A stretch of 64,000 nucleotides of DNA from Tistrella bauzanensis (GTDB lineage Bacteria > Pseudomonadota > Alphaproteobacteria > Tistrellales > Tistrellaceae), in assembly GCF_014636235.1 (NCBI RefSeq), contig NZ_BMDZ01000017.1:1-64000 (forward strand), written 5' to 3'. Made by a program: the position numbers and the translations under genes. This document shows, piece by piece, positions 1 to 8,318 of the stretch. The notes under the pieces were generated by a model. That model saw only the letters and a list, made by a program, of their open reading frames with translations. It was not told where the DNA came from and ran no database searches. Numbering within the stretch: position 1 is the first letter of the stretch; every line of letters starts with the position of its first letter.

Positions 1-55
1 CCCCGTCTGCGAGGCTGCATAGCCTCATCAACCAGCGACGTCCGCCGAGCCCTTT

Positions 56-976
56 TCAACATCGGGCGGGACATCCCCGTTTGAAGAAGCCCAGCGCCTC
101 GAAACCATTATCAGTGCGGCCATAGACCGCGCCGCCCTTGGTGAAGGTGCCGCCATTGCTGTCATAGCTGCTGGTCAGATAGCCGCCGATCGACCGGCCC
201 GGCGCCAGAACGTCGTCGACATCGACGGTTTCATAGACGATCGCGCCGCCAAGCGCGCCGGGGCCGGCATCGGCCGGCGCCACGCCCGGATCAACCCGCG
301 CCACCTTCAGCAGCGCCGGATCGATCAGATTGGTGCCGGTGTGGTGGAAGACCTTGTTGTTCTGCCGCGCGCCATCGATGCTGACCGCCAGATTGGTTTC
401 CTCGACCCCCTGGACATAGACCTTCTGGCTGAGCGGCTGGCCACCACCGACCGACACCGTCGCCTCGCCCGCGAAGACATCCTTCAAGGTGGTGGGGTTA
501 CGGCGCGCCAAAGTTTCAGGGCCGATGGTGATGGAATTGGCCCGGTCGGCGGCGCCGGCGCGGATATCGCGCGATACAGCCCCCTGGACCAGCATCGGGT
601 CGAGGACGGTGGTGGTGGCGGCACCGTCGACGGCGTCCACGATCACCGCCGTGCCGCCATCCAGCCGGAAGCCCAGCCCGGTGCCGGCCAGAAGCTGGCG
701 CAGCGCCGCATCGGGGCTCATGGTGCCGGTGACGCCGCCGGTGCGCGCCCGGCGTACCAGATCGCCATGGGCCGAGATTTGAAGCCCGGCCTGACGGCCG
801 AATTGCGGCAGGGCATCGGGCAGCGGCTGGGCCGCAATGTCGAAGCTGCGGCTGGCCTGGGTGGTGGTCTGTTGCGCGACGGCACCCGACGCCAGGCCAA
901 TGCCGAGCGCGGTCGACACGGCCAGTGCCGCCAACCGGCGGCGAGCCTTGTCGTGATGGGTGGTGCTGCCGGCCAT
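56..976 (-). pseudogene. TonB-dependent outer-membrane receptor, broken after the plug domain
   Basis: The N-terminal part of a FecA/FpvA-type TonB-dependent receptor for a ferric siderophore or similar iron chelate. From the start at 976 there is a signal peptide ending in AVAQ, then an STN (secretin/TonB short N-terminal) domain at about residues 45-120 (SFDIAAQPLPDAL to GTAVIV), the signalling domain that talks to FecR, then a plug domain (LKDVFAGEATVSVGGG, YVQGVEETNLAVSIDGARQ). Reading stops at 56 only about 306 residues in, just after GYLTSSYDSNGG and GFFKRG, where the beta-barrel should begin; full receptors have 650-850 residues. The bases to the left of about 70 do not continue the receptor in any frame, so the gene is interrupted by an insertion or rearrangement. 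An upstream in-frame start at 1045 exists, but 976 places the signal peptide correctly. FecR and the sigma factor lie upstream on the same strand. Confidence 0.8.
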
Positions 977-1116
977 CCTGTCATGCCCCTGTCTGCGATG
1001 TGGTGCGTGTCGCGTCGTTTTTGTGCGACTACGACGCAATTGCATGTTTCGCAGAAGCGACGATGGCCGGGGGGCGGGTGTTCAGGCTTTTTTGAGATGA
1101 CCGGCGTTTTTCCGGA

Positions 1117-2127
1117 TCAATCCTTCGACATCACCACGATCCAGGGGGTGATCTGGCGGATATGCGCGTGCTGCGCGCCGGCGATGGCACGCAAGGCCGC
1201 CAGCGGGTCGGTGAGGCTGTAGACCCCGGTGAGCGGCTGGCGCGCCAGATCATCGCCCCGCACCAGCACCAGCCCGGTGAGATAGGGCCGCAACGCGTCG
1301 ACCACCTCGGCCACCGGCCGGTCGCGGGCGATCACCTGTCCGTCGGTCCAGACAGCGATGTCCCCGGCGGCCCGATGGCCAAGGCGCGGGGCACCGGTAT
1401 CGCCGAGTGCTGCCCAGTCACCGGCCTGAAGGACGGCTTCCGCGGGTGCGTTGCCGCCGGACCTCGCCACCCGCACACGGCCCTCGCGCACGGCGACGCG
1501 GGTCTCGTCGTCGTCGCGCCGCACCTCGAAGGCGGTGCCGAGAACGGTGGCGCTGACATCGCCGACGGTGACCTGGAAGGGGCGGGTCGGATCGGCTGCC
1601 ACCTCGAAGAAGGCCCGGCCCTCGATCAGGGCGACCCGGCGGTCGGTGCCGGTGAGGTCGACCCGGATGGCGCTGTCGGGTGCCAGCCGGACCCGGCTGC
1701 CGTCGGACAATGTCACCTGCGCGGTTTCGGCGTGGCCGGTGACGTGGTCGGCGGTCCAGCGGGTGATCTGTGCCGGCAGGATGGCGACGGCAACGCAGGC
1801 CGCCATCGCCATGGCGACCAGGGCCGCCGCGCGCCGGCGCGGGCGGTTGGCGGGCGGGCGATTGAGGGGTGTGTGAACAGAGGGCAGCGGCCGTGGACCG
1901 GTGCCGCCGGCATCGGTCCTTCTGGCATCGCGCCAGGCCGCTTCATGCACCGGCATGGCCATGCCCATCACCTGATAGGTCCGCGCCAGCGCCGCCCAGT
2001 CGTCGGCATGGCGCGGATCGGCCGCGTGCCAGCGCGCGAAGGCCGCCGCCAGCCCGGCATCATCGGGGGCGTCGAGCAGCACCACCAGCCAGTCGGCGGC
2101 GGTTTGCGGTGGCAACGGGCCGGTCAT
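1117..2127 (-). CDS. fecR: FecR-family anti-sigma / sigma-regulator protein
   Basis: An inner-membrane FecR-type regulator of 336 residues that passes the signal from the TonB receptor's STN domain to the ECF sigma factor. The cytoplasmic N-terminal part (about 1-95) has the DUF4880-like helix set with FARWHAADPRHADDWAAL. One membrane segment follows a basic stretch at about 97-118 (AALVAMAMAACVAVAIL). The periplasmic FecR domain is at about 135-230 (LSDGSRVRLAPDSAIRVDL, GRAFFEVAADPTRPFQV, VLGTAFEVR), followed by a short STN-like tail. A GGGAG ribosome site precedes the ATG at 2127. It sits between the sigma factor and the receptor, the usual order of iron-starvation cell-surface signalling loci. 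Confidence 0.93.
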   Translation of the reverse strand: MTGPLPPQTAADWLVVLLDAPDDAGLAAAFARWHAADPRHADDWAALARTYQVMGMAMPVHEAAWRDARRTDAGGTGPRPLPSVHTPLNRPPANRPRRRAAALVAMAMAACVAVAILPAQITRWTADHVTGHAETAQVTLSDGSRVRLAPDSAIRVDLTGTDRRVALIEGRAFFEVAADPTRPFQVTVGDVSATVLGTAFEVRRDDDETRVAVREGRVRVARSGGNAPAEAVLQAGDWAALGDTGAPRLGHRAAGDIAVWTDGQVIARDRPVAEVVDALRPYLTGLVLVRGDDLARQPLTGVYSLTDPLAALRAIAGAQHAHIRQITPWIVVMSKD

Positions 2128-2216
2128 GGCGCGGGCTGATCTCCCGGACGGGCGGTACCAAGGGGGGGGGCGCGATCGGTGGCATGATCCATAGACGTCG
2201 GCTGCCCCGCCAGCGT

Positions 2217-2780
2217 TCAGTCATGGTGGCCGTCCTGGTGCAGTCTCTGGCGGCAATGCTCCAGCCCCTGGACCACCAGCGCATGGGCAAGCCCGGTCGA
2301 GATGTTCAGGTGGCGGGCGATCTCGCGGATCGAACAGCCGCCGAACCGGTGCATTTCCAGCGCGATCCGGGTGCGTTCGGGCAGTTCGGCCATGGCGTCG
2401 GTGACCCGTTGCAGCGCGCGGCGGGCGCCGATCTCCGCTTCGGGCGAGGGGCGGTCCTCGGCCATTCCGGCCAGCACGCCGGTATCCTCGGCCACCAGCC
2501 GCAGCCGGTCGCGCCCCAGCCGGCGGCGCAGGTCGAGCGAGAGATTGCGCACGATGCGATAGAGATAGGCCAGCGGCTCATCGACCGGACGGTCGTCGGC
2601 AACGCCTTCAAAGCGCAGATAGGCGTCCTGGACGACATCCTCGGCATCGGCGCGATCGCCGACGATGCGGTTGGCGTAATTCACCAGCCGGCCGCGATGG
2701 GTCATGAACATGTCGAGCTTGTCGGGATTGTGGGCCAAGCTGTCGGGGATCCCGGATCGAACGGCGCCTGCCGCTGACAT
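2217..2780 (-). CDS. ECF (sigma-70 family) RNA polymerase sigma factor, FecI-like
   Basis: An extracytoplasmic-function sigma factor of 187 residues. Region 2 is visible as HRGRLVNYANRIVGDRADAEDVVQDAYLRF (shown here as its start HRGRLVNYANRIVG and end AEDVVQDAYLRF) with the WxxR-like helix replaced by LAYLYRIVRNLSLDLRRR; region 4 has ELPERTRIALEMHRFGGCSI and the recognition helix REIARHLNISTGLAHALVVQG. The start at 2780 is chosen because an upstream in-frame ATG at 2816 would bury an iron-box-like sequence (2801-2816) in the coding region. With FecR and the TonB receptor downstream on the same strand, it is expected to drive the receptor gene in response to its ligand. An internal GC-rich gap of 89 bases with a run of eight G separates it from fecR. 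Confidence 0.92.
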   Translation of the reverse strand: MSAAGAVRSGIPDSLAHNPDKLDMFMTHRGRLVNYANRIVGDRADAEDVVQDAYLRFEGVADDRPVDEPLAYLYRIVRNLSLDLRRRLGRDRLRLVAEDTGVLAGMAEDRPSPEAEIGARRALQRVTDAMAELPERTRIALEMHRFGGCSIREIARHLNISTGLAHALVVQGLEHCRQRLHQDGHHD

Positions 2781-2794
2781 AGCATGACCGATAT

Positions 2795-2820
2795 CGAAAT
2801 TGCGACTGATTCTCAAAACG
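2795..2820 (-). promoter_or_regulatory. Candidate Fur-type iron box upstream of the ECF sigma gene
   Basis: Read on the minus strand, the sequence TGAGAATCAGTCGCA lies about 20 bases upstream of the sigma-factor start. The left half matches the Fur 7-1-7 half-site TGATAAT at six of seven bases; the right half is weaker (four of seven). Position and gene context favour iron repression, but alphaproteobacteria may use Fur/Mur, RirA or Irr, and the second half-site is poor. Confidence 0.4.
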
Positions 2821-2848
2821 AAATCGGGCCGGAATCGGGCGCATGGGA

Positions 2849-4036
2849 TCAGGCGCGCGGAATCAGGCGCAGACAGGCAAGGCTGGCAAGGGCGCAGGCG
2901 GTCAGCGCCAGGCCCAGGGCCGCCGCATCATCATGCGGCAGCAGGGCGGCGGTGGTGGCGATGATGGCTGAACCGCCCAATTGGAACAGGCCCAGCAGCG
3001 ACGAGGCGGTGCCGGCAAGTGACGGTTCAAGCTGTACTGCCCGGGTCATGATGTTGGGCACCTGCATGCCGAGCCCGATGCCGAACAGCGCCATCGGCAG
3101 CATCAGCCCCCAGGCGGACAGCGCGGTCGCGAGCGCCGTTGCGGTCATCGCGATCCCGGCCAGCAGCAGAATGACGGTGCCCGCCATGATCAGCCGGCGC
3201 CCGCCCAGCCGACGGCCGAAGCGGCGAACAACGCGGGTGCCGATCAGGAAGCCCGAGGACGGCAGCAGGGACCAGAAGCCATAGGCATCGGCGCGGATGC
3301 CCAGCGTGTCGATCAGCAGCACCGGCGCCGTGCTCACGAAGATGAACAGGCCGCCGAAGGTGAAGGTGAGCATCAGCCCATAGCCCCAGAACACCGGCAT
3401 GCGGATGAAGACCCGATAGCCTTCGATCACCCCGGTCAGGCGGGCCCGCGCGCGGTCGGCATCGCCCAGGGTTTCGGGCAGGCGCCGCCAGACCAGCAGG
3501 GCAACCGCCAGCGCCGAGCCCAGCAGCAGGCCGAAGCTCCACCGCCAGGACAGCAGGTTTTCGATCAACCCGCCGATCACCGGGGCGCTGCCCGGCGCCA
3601 GTGCCAGCGCCAGGCCCAGCGACGACATCGCCAGCACCAGCCGGTCGGGCGGCACGGCATCGCGCAGCACACCGCGCCCGACCACCGGGCCTGCGGCAGC
3701 GCCCAGCCCCTGCACGAACCGGAAGATCATCAGCGTGGTGACATCGCCCGCGACCATGGCGCCGGCCGAGCCCACCGACAGCAGGCCGAGCCCGATCAAC
3801 AGCGCCGGCCGGCGCCCGGCCCGGTCGGCCAGCGGGCCATAGAACAACTGGCCCGCGCCATTGCCGATCAGGCAGATCGAGAGGGTGAGCTGCGCCATCC
3901 GGCGGTCCGTGTCCAGATCGCGCGCCAGGGCCGCCAGCGACGGCAGATAGATCGTGCCGGCGGCCTGCCCGACGATGATGGCGGTGATCACGATCCAGAA
4001 CGCCCAGGCGGCGGTGCGGTCGGTCTTGGCAGCCAT
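2849..4036 (-). CDS. Bcr/CflA-type multidrug efflux MFS transporter
   Basis: A 395-residue inner-membrane drug:H+ antiporter of the major facilitator superfamily, Bcr/CflA group. Twelve hydrophobic segments can be counted. The first carries the family feature of an exported-drug MFS (YLPSLAALARDL after helix 1), the loop 2-3 signature is GPLADRAGRRPALLIG, and helix 4-5 holds RFVQGLGAAAGPVVGRGVLRD, the antiporter motif. The start is placed at 4036 (MAAKTDRTAAW); an earlier in-frame ATG at 4093 would add a non-hydrophobic leader. It lies tail-to-head downstream of the DJ-1 gene on the same strand with about 130 bases between them and may be cotranscribed. The substrate cannot be read from the sequence. 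Confidence 0.9.
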   Translation of the reverse strand: MAAKTDRTAAWAFWIVITAIIVGQAAGTIYLPSLAALARDLDTDRRMAQLTLSICLIGNGAGQLFYGPLADRAGRRPALLIGLGLLSVGSAGAMVAGDVTTLMIFRFVQGLGAAAGPVVGRGVLRDAVPPDRLVLAMSSLGLALALAPGSAPVIGGLIENLLSWRWSFGLLLGSALAVALLVWRRLPETLGDADRARARLTGVIEGYRVFIRMPVFWGYGLMLTFTFGGLFIFVSTAPVLLIDTLGIRADAYGFWSLLPSSGFLIGTRVVRRFGRRLGGRRLIMAGTVILLLAGIAMTATALATALSAWGLMLPMALFGIGLGMQVPNIMTRAVQLEPSLAGTASSLLGLFQLGGSAIIATTAALLPHDDAAALGLALTACALASLACLRLIPRA

Positions 4037-4170
4037 GGGCAAGGGGCACTCCGGCGGGTTGGCTTTGGCCGTCGCACCGAAACCGGTGCGCAAAGCCGCC
4101 GCCGACCATAGCCGGCCCTTGCGGGGTTCGCCAAGCCCGGGCCGCGACCGCCGGTGCCGCCGCCCGACGA

Positions 4171-4875
4171 TCAGCCGGTGGTGAACCGGGCGGCAGCCGC
4201 TTCGGCCAGGGCGCGGCGGCGGGCGATGCGGTCGGCGAAGGCCGTGGTGACGGCATCCAGCACCGCCGGCGGCGCCGTGTCGGGCCGGCCGGCGCCCATC
4301 GGCGGTTCAGGGGCGTATTCGATGGCAAGCTCGATGCCGGCGGCGACGTCGGGGCCGGCGATGCGGGCGGCCAGTGCCACCGCGATGTCGATGCCGGCGG
4401 TGACCCCGCCGCCGCTGGCGATGCGGCCATCGACCACCACCCGGTCCGCGACCGGGATCGCGCCGAAGATCGCCAGCAGATCATGGGACGCCCAATGGGT
4501 GGTGGCGCGCGTCCCGCGCAGCAGCCCGGCCGCACCCAGCAGCAATGCGCCGGTGCAGACCGACGCGATGCCATGGGCGGTGGTGGCCGCCTGGGCGCGG
4601 ACGAAATCGAGCACCGCGTCATCGGCCAGCAGCGCGTCGATGCCGCCGCCACCGGGGATCAGCAACAGGTCGAGCGGCGGGCAGTCGGCGATCGTGGCGT
4701 GCGGCGTTAGCATCAGCCCGCCATCGGCCGCGACCGGCTGGTCGTCGCGCCCGACCAGCAGCGGCGCCCAGCCGGGGATGCGCAGGAACACCTCCCATGG
4801 GCCGACCATGTCGAGGGCGGTGATGCCGGGAAAGATCAGCAGGCCGGCGCGGCTGGGGGCAGGGATGTCGGTCAT
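4171..4875 (-). CDS. DJ-1/PfpI family protein, isonitrile-hydratase-like
   Basis: A 234-residue DJ-1/PfpI (glutamine-amidotransferase-like) domain enzyme. The nucleophile elbow is at about residues 103-110 (IASVCTGALLLGAAG, Cys at about 107), followed by RATTHWASHDLL, which is the pattern of Pseudomonas isonitrile hydratase InhA; the conserved acidic residue is in the first strand-helix (MVGPWEVF). Isonitrile hydratases turn R-N=C into N-substituted formamides. Two ATGs are adjacent (4878 and 4875); the second has the better spacing from GGAG. The gene is transcribed away from a GlxA-type regulator that contains the same fold, with 167 bases between starts, which suggests that the regulator controls it. 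Substrate assignment is by family only. Confidence 0.85.
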   Translation of the reverse strand: MTDIPAPSRAGLLIFPGITALDMVGPWEVFLRIPGWAPLLVGRDDQPVAADGGLMLTPHATIADCPPLDLLLIPGGGGIDALLADDAVLDFVRAQAATTAHGIASVCTGALLLGAAGLLRGTRATTHWASHDLLAIFGAIPVADRVVVDGRIASGGGVTAGIDIAVALAARIAGPDVAAGIELAIEYAPEPPMGAGRPDTAPPAVLDAVTTAFADRIARRRALAEAAAARFTTG

Positions 4876-5042
4876 CATGCGTCTCCGGGGCGGGTGATAT
4901 GCGGTGGGACTGTCTGCATGCTGATCCGGATCACGCTCGACCGAAAGGTCATCAAACCCTCGTTTTCGGCAGAGGCCTCGCCCTGGCCGCCGCTGCGCGA
5001 TAGGCTTCAGGTGCCGGTCGATCATCGACAAGGGAGCCTGTC

Positions 5043-6017
5043 ATGCGCGAGATCGTTTTTCTGGGGTTCGCCCAGGCCCAGCTTCTGGACGTGACCGGGC
5101 CGTTCCAGGTCTTTGCCACCGCCAACGACCTGCTGATCGCCGGCGGCAGGGCGCCGGTCTATGGGCTGCGCTATCTGGCAGGCGGAGGCGGGCCGGTCGC
5201 GACCACGGCGGGGCTGATGCTGATGGCCGAACCCGCGGCGGTGCTGGACAGGCTGCAGCCGCACACGCTGATGGTGGCGGGCGGCGAGGGGGTGAATGCC
5301 GCCATCCGCGACCGGGATCTTCTCGACCGGTTGCAGCGCGGTGCCGCGCGCTCGGTGCGGGTGGCCTCGGTCTGCTCCGGCGCGCTGGTGCTGGCAGCGG
5401 CGGGGCTGCTCGACGGCCGCCGCGCCACCACCCATTGGTGCCGCACCGACGAATTCCGGCGACGATTTCCGCGGGTGACCCTGGACCCGGACCAGATCTG
5501 GGTGCAGGACGGACCGGTCTGGACCTCGGCCGGCATCACCGCTGGCATCGATCTGGCCCTGGCGCTGGTGGAAGCGGATGAAGGCCCGGCGCTCGCACGG
5601 GCGGTGGCCCGGCAATTGGTGGTGTTCCTGCGCCGCCCCGGCGGCCAGTCGCAGTTCAGCCCGCTGCTGCCGAAGCCGGCGACGGCCGCCGAGGATGATT
5701 TCCTGGCCCTGCGCATTCAGGCCACCGCCGATCCGGCCGCCGATCTGACCGTGCCGGCGCTGGCCGCCCGCGCCGGCATGGGGGTGCGTGCCTTTGCCCG
5801 CGCCTTTCGCGCCGCCACCGGCGAGACCCCGGCGCGCTGGGTTGAGGCGATGCGGATCGATGCCGCCTGCCGGGCGCTGGAATCCGGTGCCGGCTCGATC
5901 AAATCCGTGGCCGTGACGGCGGGCTTCGGCGATGACGAACGCATGCGCCGCGCCTTTCTGCGCCGGTTGGGCGTGACACCGGATATTTATCGATCCCGGT
6001 TCGGCAGCGCGGCCTGA
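5043..6017 (+). CDS. GlxA family AraC-type transcriptional regulator (DJ-1 domain plus HTH)
   Basis: A 324-residue regulator built from an N-terminal DJ-1/PfpI ligand-binding domain (about 1-190) and a C-terminal AraC double helix-turn-helix (about 215-320: LTVPALAARAGMGVRAFAR, then SIKSVAVTAGFGDDERMRRAF and the closing GVTPDIYR). The DJ-1 part keeps the nucleophile-elbow cysteine (ASVCSGALVLAAAG) and the RRATTHW segment seen in the divergent enzyme, so the sensor may bind the same compound. A GGGAG site lies seven bases before the ATG. The neighbour on the minus strand is the likely target. Confidence 0.93.
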   Translation: MREIVFLGFAQAQLLDVTGPFQVFATANDLLIAGGRAPVYGLRYLAGGGGPVATTAGLMLMAEPAAVLDRLQPHTLMVAGGEGVNAAIRDRDLLDRLQRGAARSVRVASVCSGALVLAAAGLLDGRRATTHWCRTDEFRRRFPRVTLDPDQIWVQDGPVWTSAGITAGIDLALALVEADEGPALARAVARQLVVFLRRPGGQSQFSPLLPKPATAAEDDFLALRIQATADPAADLTVPALAARAGMGVRAFARAFRAATGETPARWVEAMRIDAACRALESGAGSIKSVAVTAGFGDDERMRRAFLRRLGVTPDIYRSRFGSAA

Positions 6018-6217
6018 CCGGTTGAATGCTGCACTGCATCTTGTCATGGATCGGGCCGTCAAGATGCGAACAAGACGGTGATCGCCTGTCGGTGTGTTCA
6101 ATACAGGACATGATGAAGACGGCTTGCATGATCATTTGCGGCGTGATACTTGGCGAATATCGGCGGCGCCTGTCGATCAATACAGATCGCGCCGATCATT
6201 TGCAAAGGATCGGATCT

Positions 6218-6550
6218 ATGAAGAAAAGCGTGCTGGGCGCCGTGGCCATGCTGGTCGCCGCCGGCTGGGGCAGCGCCGCCCTGGCGAATAATTTCGCCCT
6301 GACCATCGAAAATCGTACCAAATCGGTGGTCGAGTCCTTCTACGCCTCTCCCGTCGGCGAAGACGACTGGGAAGAGGACATGTTCGAGAACAAGGTGCTG
6401 GCCCCGGGCAAGAGCCTCACGGTCCGCTTCTCGGACGACCGCCAGGTCTGCAAATACGACATCCGCTTCGAATTCCAGGGCGATCGTCTGGACCCGCTGG
6501 AAGACACCCAGAATCTCTGCGATCTCGGCACCTATACCATCACCGAGTGA
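6218..6550 (+). CDS. Small acidic periplasmic protein of unknown function
   Basis: A 110-residue exported protein. A classical signal peptide (MKKSVLGAVAMLVAAGWGSAALA) is followed by a short mature domain with NFALTIENRTKSVVESFYASP, a run of acidic residues (GEDDWEEDMFE), LAPGKSLTVRFSD and two cysteines (CKYDIRFEF and NLCDLGTYTI) that could form a disulfide. The pattern matches a family of small secreted proteins found in many Proteobacteria with no assigned role; some database entries carry misleading enzyme names. AAAGGA sits nine bases before the ATG at 6218, which is why this start is preferred over an upstream in-frame ATG at 6026. It stands alone and is convergent with the LysR gene. 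Confidence 0.8.
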   Translation: MKKSVLGAVAMLVAAGWGSAALANNFALTIENRTKSVVESFYASPVGEDDWEEDMFENKVLAPGKSLTVRFSDDRQVCKYDIRFEFQGDRLDPLEDTQNLCDLGTYTITE

Positions 6551-6590
6551 GGCCGACCGGGCTGGGTGAGCCCGCAGGACTGGCCGCGCG

Positions 6591-7520
6591 TCACCGCATC
6601 CACGCCGCCGCTGTCTGCGGGGGCGTGGATGCGGTGCCGCCGTGCCAGTCATGCGAGGCGGCGAAGGCGCGGAATAAGGTGGTGGTTTCCGTGGGCGTGC
6701 CGCGCCAGGACAGGCCGATCAGGCGGGTCGGCTCATAGTCGGTGATCGGGATCATGGCGATGCCGGGGCGTTCGAAGCTCTGCGGCATCAGCGCCAGGCC
6801 CAGATCGGCCGCGACCAGCGCCACTGTCCATTCATCCTGCGTGGAGCGGTGGACGATGCGCGGCCGGGCGCCGGCCGCCAGGAAATTGCGCCGGACATCG
6901 CCCATCACCTCGCAATGCCGCCTGAGAATGAAGGGCAGGCCATCGAGTTCGGCCAGCCGGATCTGGCTGCGGCGGGCCAGCGGGTTGCGTTCCGACACAG
7001 CGATCCGATAACGGTCGCGGAACAGGGGGGCCGCCTCGGCGCGGTCGGCATCATCGGCGATCCGGGTGATGGCGGTGTCGACGCGTCCGGCGGTCAGCGC
7101 CTCGTCGATCTCGGCCGCCGTGCCCTCGAACAGATCGACATCGACACCGCGCTGGCCGTTGGCGAACTGGATCAGCAGGGCCGAAATCCGCTCGACCGGC
7201 TGGGTCTTGAGCACGCCCAGCCGCAGCCCCTGGCGATCGGTGCCCCGGCGCACCACCTGTTCGGCGATGGCCGCTTCCTGAAGGATCACCCGGGCATGGC
7301 CCTGGAAACGCCGCCCGGCATCCGTGAGGTCCACCCGCCGCGCCCGGCGCGTGAACAGGGCCGTGCCCAGCCCGTCTTCCAGCTTGCGGATACCCGCCGA
7401 CAGGGTCGGCTGGGTCACGAACACCCGTTCGGCCGCCTTGGTGAAGCTGCCGGTCTCGGCGACCGCCAGAAAATAGCGGATCTGGTAGAGGTCCAAGGCA
7501 ATGGTCTCCGGTGGCGGCAT
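6591..7520 (-). CDS. LysR family transcriptional regulator (next to liu operon)
   Basis: A 309-residue LysR regulator. The winged HTH is at about 10-68 (LYQIRYFLAVAETGSFTKAAERV, TQPTLSAGIRKLEDGLG, LFTRRARRVDLTDAG). The effector domain follows with LRLGVLKTQPVERI and two Rossmann-like lobes. It is divergent from the thioesterase gene that begins the liu block, with a 237-base control region between them containing an inverted repeat at 7567-7586. That layout suggests it controls the adjoining operon, but no ligand can be inferred. Its last codons overlap a 15-base perfect inverted repeat (6592-6636) that probably ends transcription. Confidence 0.93.
   Translation of the reverse strand: MPPPETIALDLYQIRYFLAVAETGSFTKAAERVFVTQPTLSAGIRKLEDGLGTALFTRRARRVDLTDAGRRFQGHARVILQEAAIAEQVVRRGTDRQGLRLGVLKTQPVERISALLIQFANGQRGVDVDLFEGTAAEIDEALTAGRVDTAITRIADDADRAEAAPLFRDRYRIAVSERNPLARRSQIRLAELDGLPFILRRHCEVMGDVRRNFLAAGARPRIVHRSTQDEWTVALVAADLGLALMPQSFERPGIAMIPITDYEPTRLIGLSWRGTPTETTTLFRAFAASHDWHGGTASTPPQTAAAWMR
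6592..6636. terminator. Perfect 15-bp inverted repeat between convergent genes
   Basis: Arms at 6592-6606 (CACCGCATCCACGCC) and 6622-6636 (GGCGTGGATGCGGTG) pair perfectly around a 15-base loop. The left arm covers the LysR stop codon and the rest encodes its last residues. There is no T run, so it may work as a barrier hairpin or RNA 3' end for the convergent small periplasmic gene and the LysR gene. Confidence 0.5.
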
Positions 7521-7566
7521 GGGACGCGGGATAGCGGGTCTGCCATAGACGCTGTCGATGCGTCAT

Positions 7567-7586
7567 ATGAAAAGATACAATTTCAT
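7567..7586. promoter_or_regulatory. Candidate LysR operator between lysR gene and liu operon
   Basis: ATGAAA at 7567-7572 and TTTCAT at 7581-7586 form a perfect inverted repeat with an 8-base spacer, in the divergent promoter region. A TATAGT hexamer at 7605-7610 could be the -10 of the rightward promoter. This is the position expected for a LysR activation site, but no binding consensus is available for this protein. Confidence 0.4.
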
Positions 7587-7757
7587 CTATGGGGTGGCGA
7601 CCGCTATAGTTCGCCGCATACCGGACACGCGCCACGCCAGAGGGCGCGACCGGTCTTCCTGACACCGCCTGCCATGCCGGAACACACACGCTGCGGATGA
7701 TCGTCCGCGGTGGGCATCAGGGGATCGTTCAAGGGAAGACCAAGGGAGATGACCGCC

Positions 7758-8240
7758 ATGGATGCAAGCCTGACGGAACGGCTTCTGCCGGCGCATGACC
7801 TGCCCGAATATCGTGTGCAGGATCCGGATTTCGAGCCACGGGTGCGCGCAAGCTTCGAGGCGCAGGCGATCATGCGCGCGATCGGCGCGGTGATGACGGT
7901 GTGCGCGCCGGGCATCTGCCAGATCGAACTGCCCTGGTCCGAGATGGTGACCCAGCAGGACGGGTTCTATCATGGCGGCATCGTGGGCGCCGTGGCCGAC
8001 AGCGCCTGCGGCTATGCCTGCCACACCCTGATGCGGCCCAGCACCCGTGTGTTGACCGTGGAATACAAGCTGAACCTGATGGCGCCGGCGGTGGGGGCGA
8101 AGCTGATTGCACGCGCCCGCGTGCTGAGAGCGGGGCGCACCCTGTCGATCGCGCAATGCGACGTCTTTGGCGACCGCGATGGCCGGCCGGTGTTCTGCGC
8201 CGCCTCGCAATCGACCCTGATCGAAGTTGCCGAAAGCTGA
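7758..8240 (+). CDS. PaaI-type hotdog-fold acyl-CoA thioesterase
   Basis: A 160-residue hotdog-fold thioesterase of the PaaI/YdiI type, which hydrolyses small or aromatic acyl-CoAs and often protects CoA pools in catabolic operons. The catalytic segment is YHGGIVGAVADSACGYA (HGG motif, with the aspartate on the same helix), followed by TVEYKLNLMAPAVG and the strand RVLRAGRTLSIAQCDVF. AGGGAG nine bases ahead supports ATG 7758 rather than in-frame alternatives at 7710 and 7749. It is the first gene of the rightward liu block, 78 bases before isovaleryl-CoA dehydrogenase. Confidence 0.88.
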   Translation: MDASLTERLLPAHDLPEYRVQDPDFEPRVRASFEAQAIMRAIGAVMTVCAPGICQIELPWSEMVTQQDGFYHGGIVGAVADSACGYACHTLMRPSTRVLTVEYKLNLMAPAVGAKLIARARVLRAGRTLSIAQCDVFGDRDGRPVFCAASQSTLIEVAES

Positions 8241-8318
8241 GCGGCCAGACGCTGAGCGGCTGCCGCCGCTTGCCGGCTGAACTGACGCCGGGCCGCACCA
8301 AACTTGGGAGAAGACACC

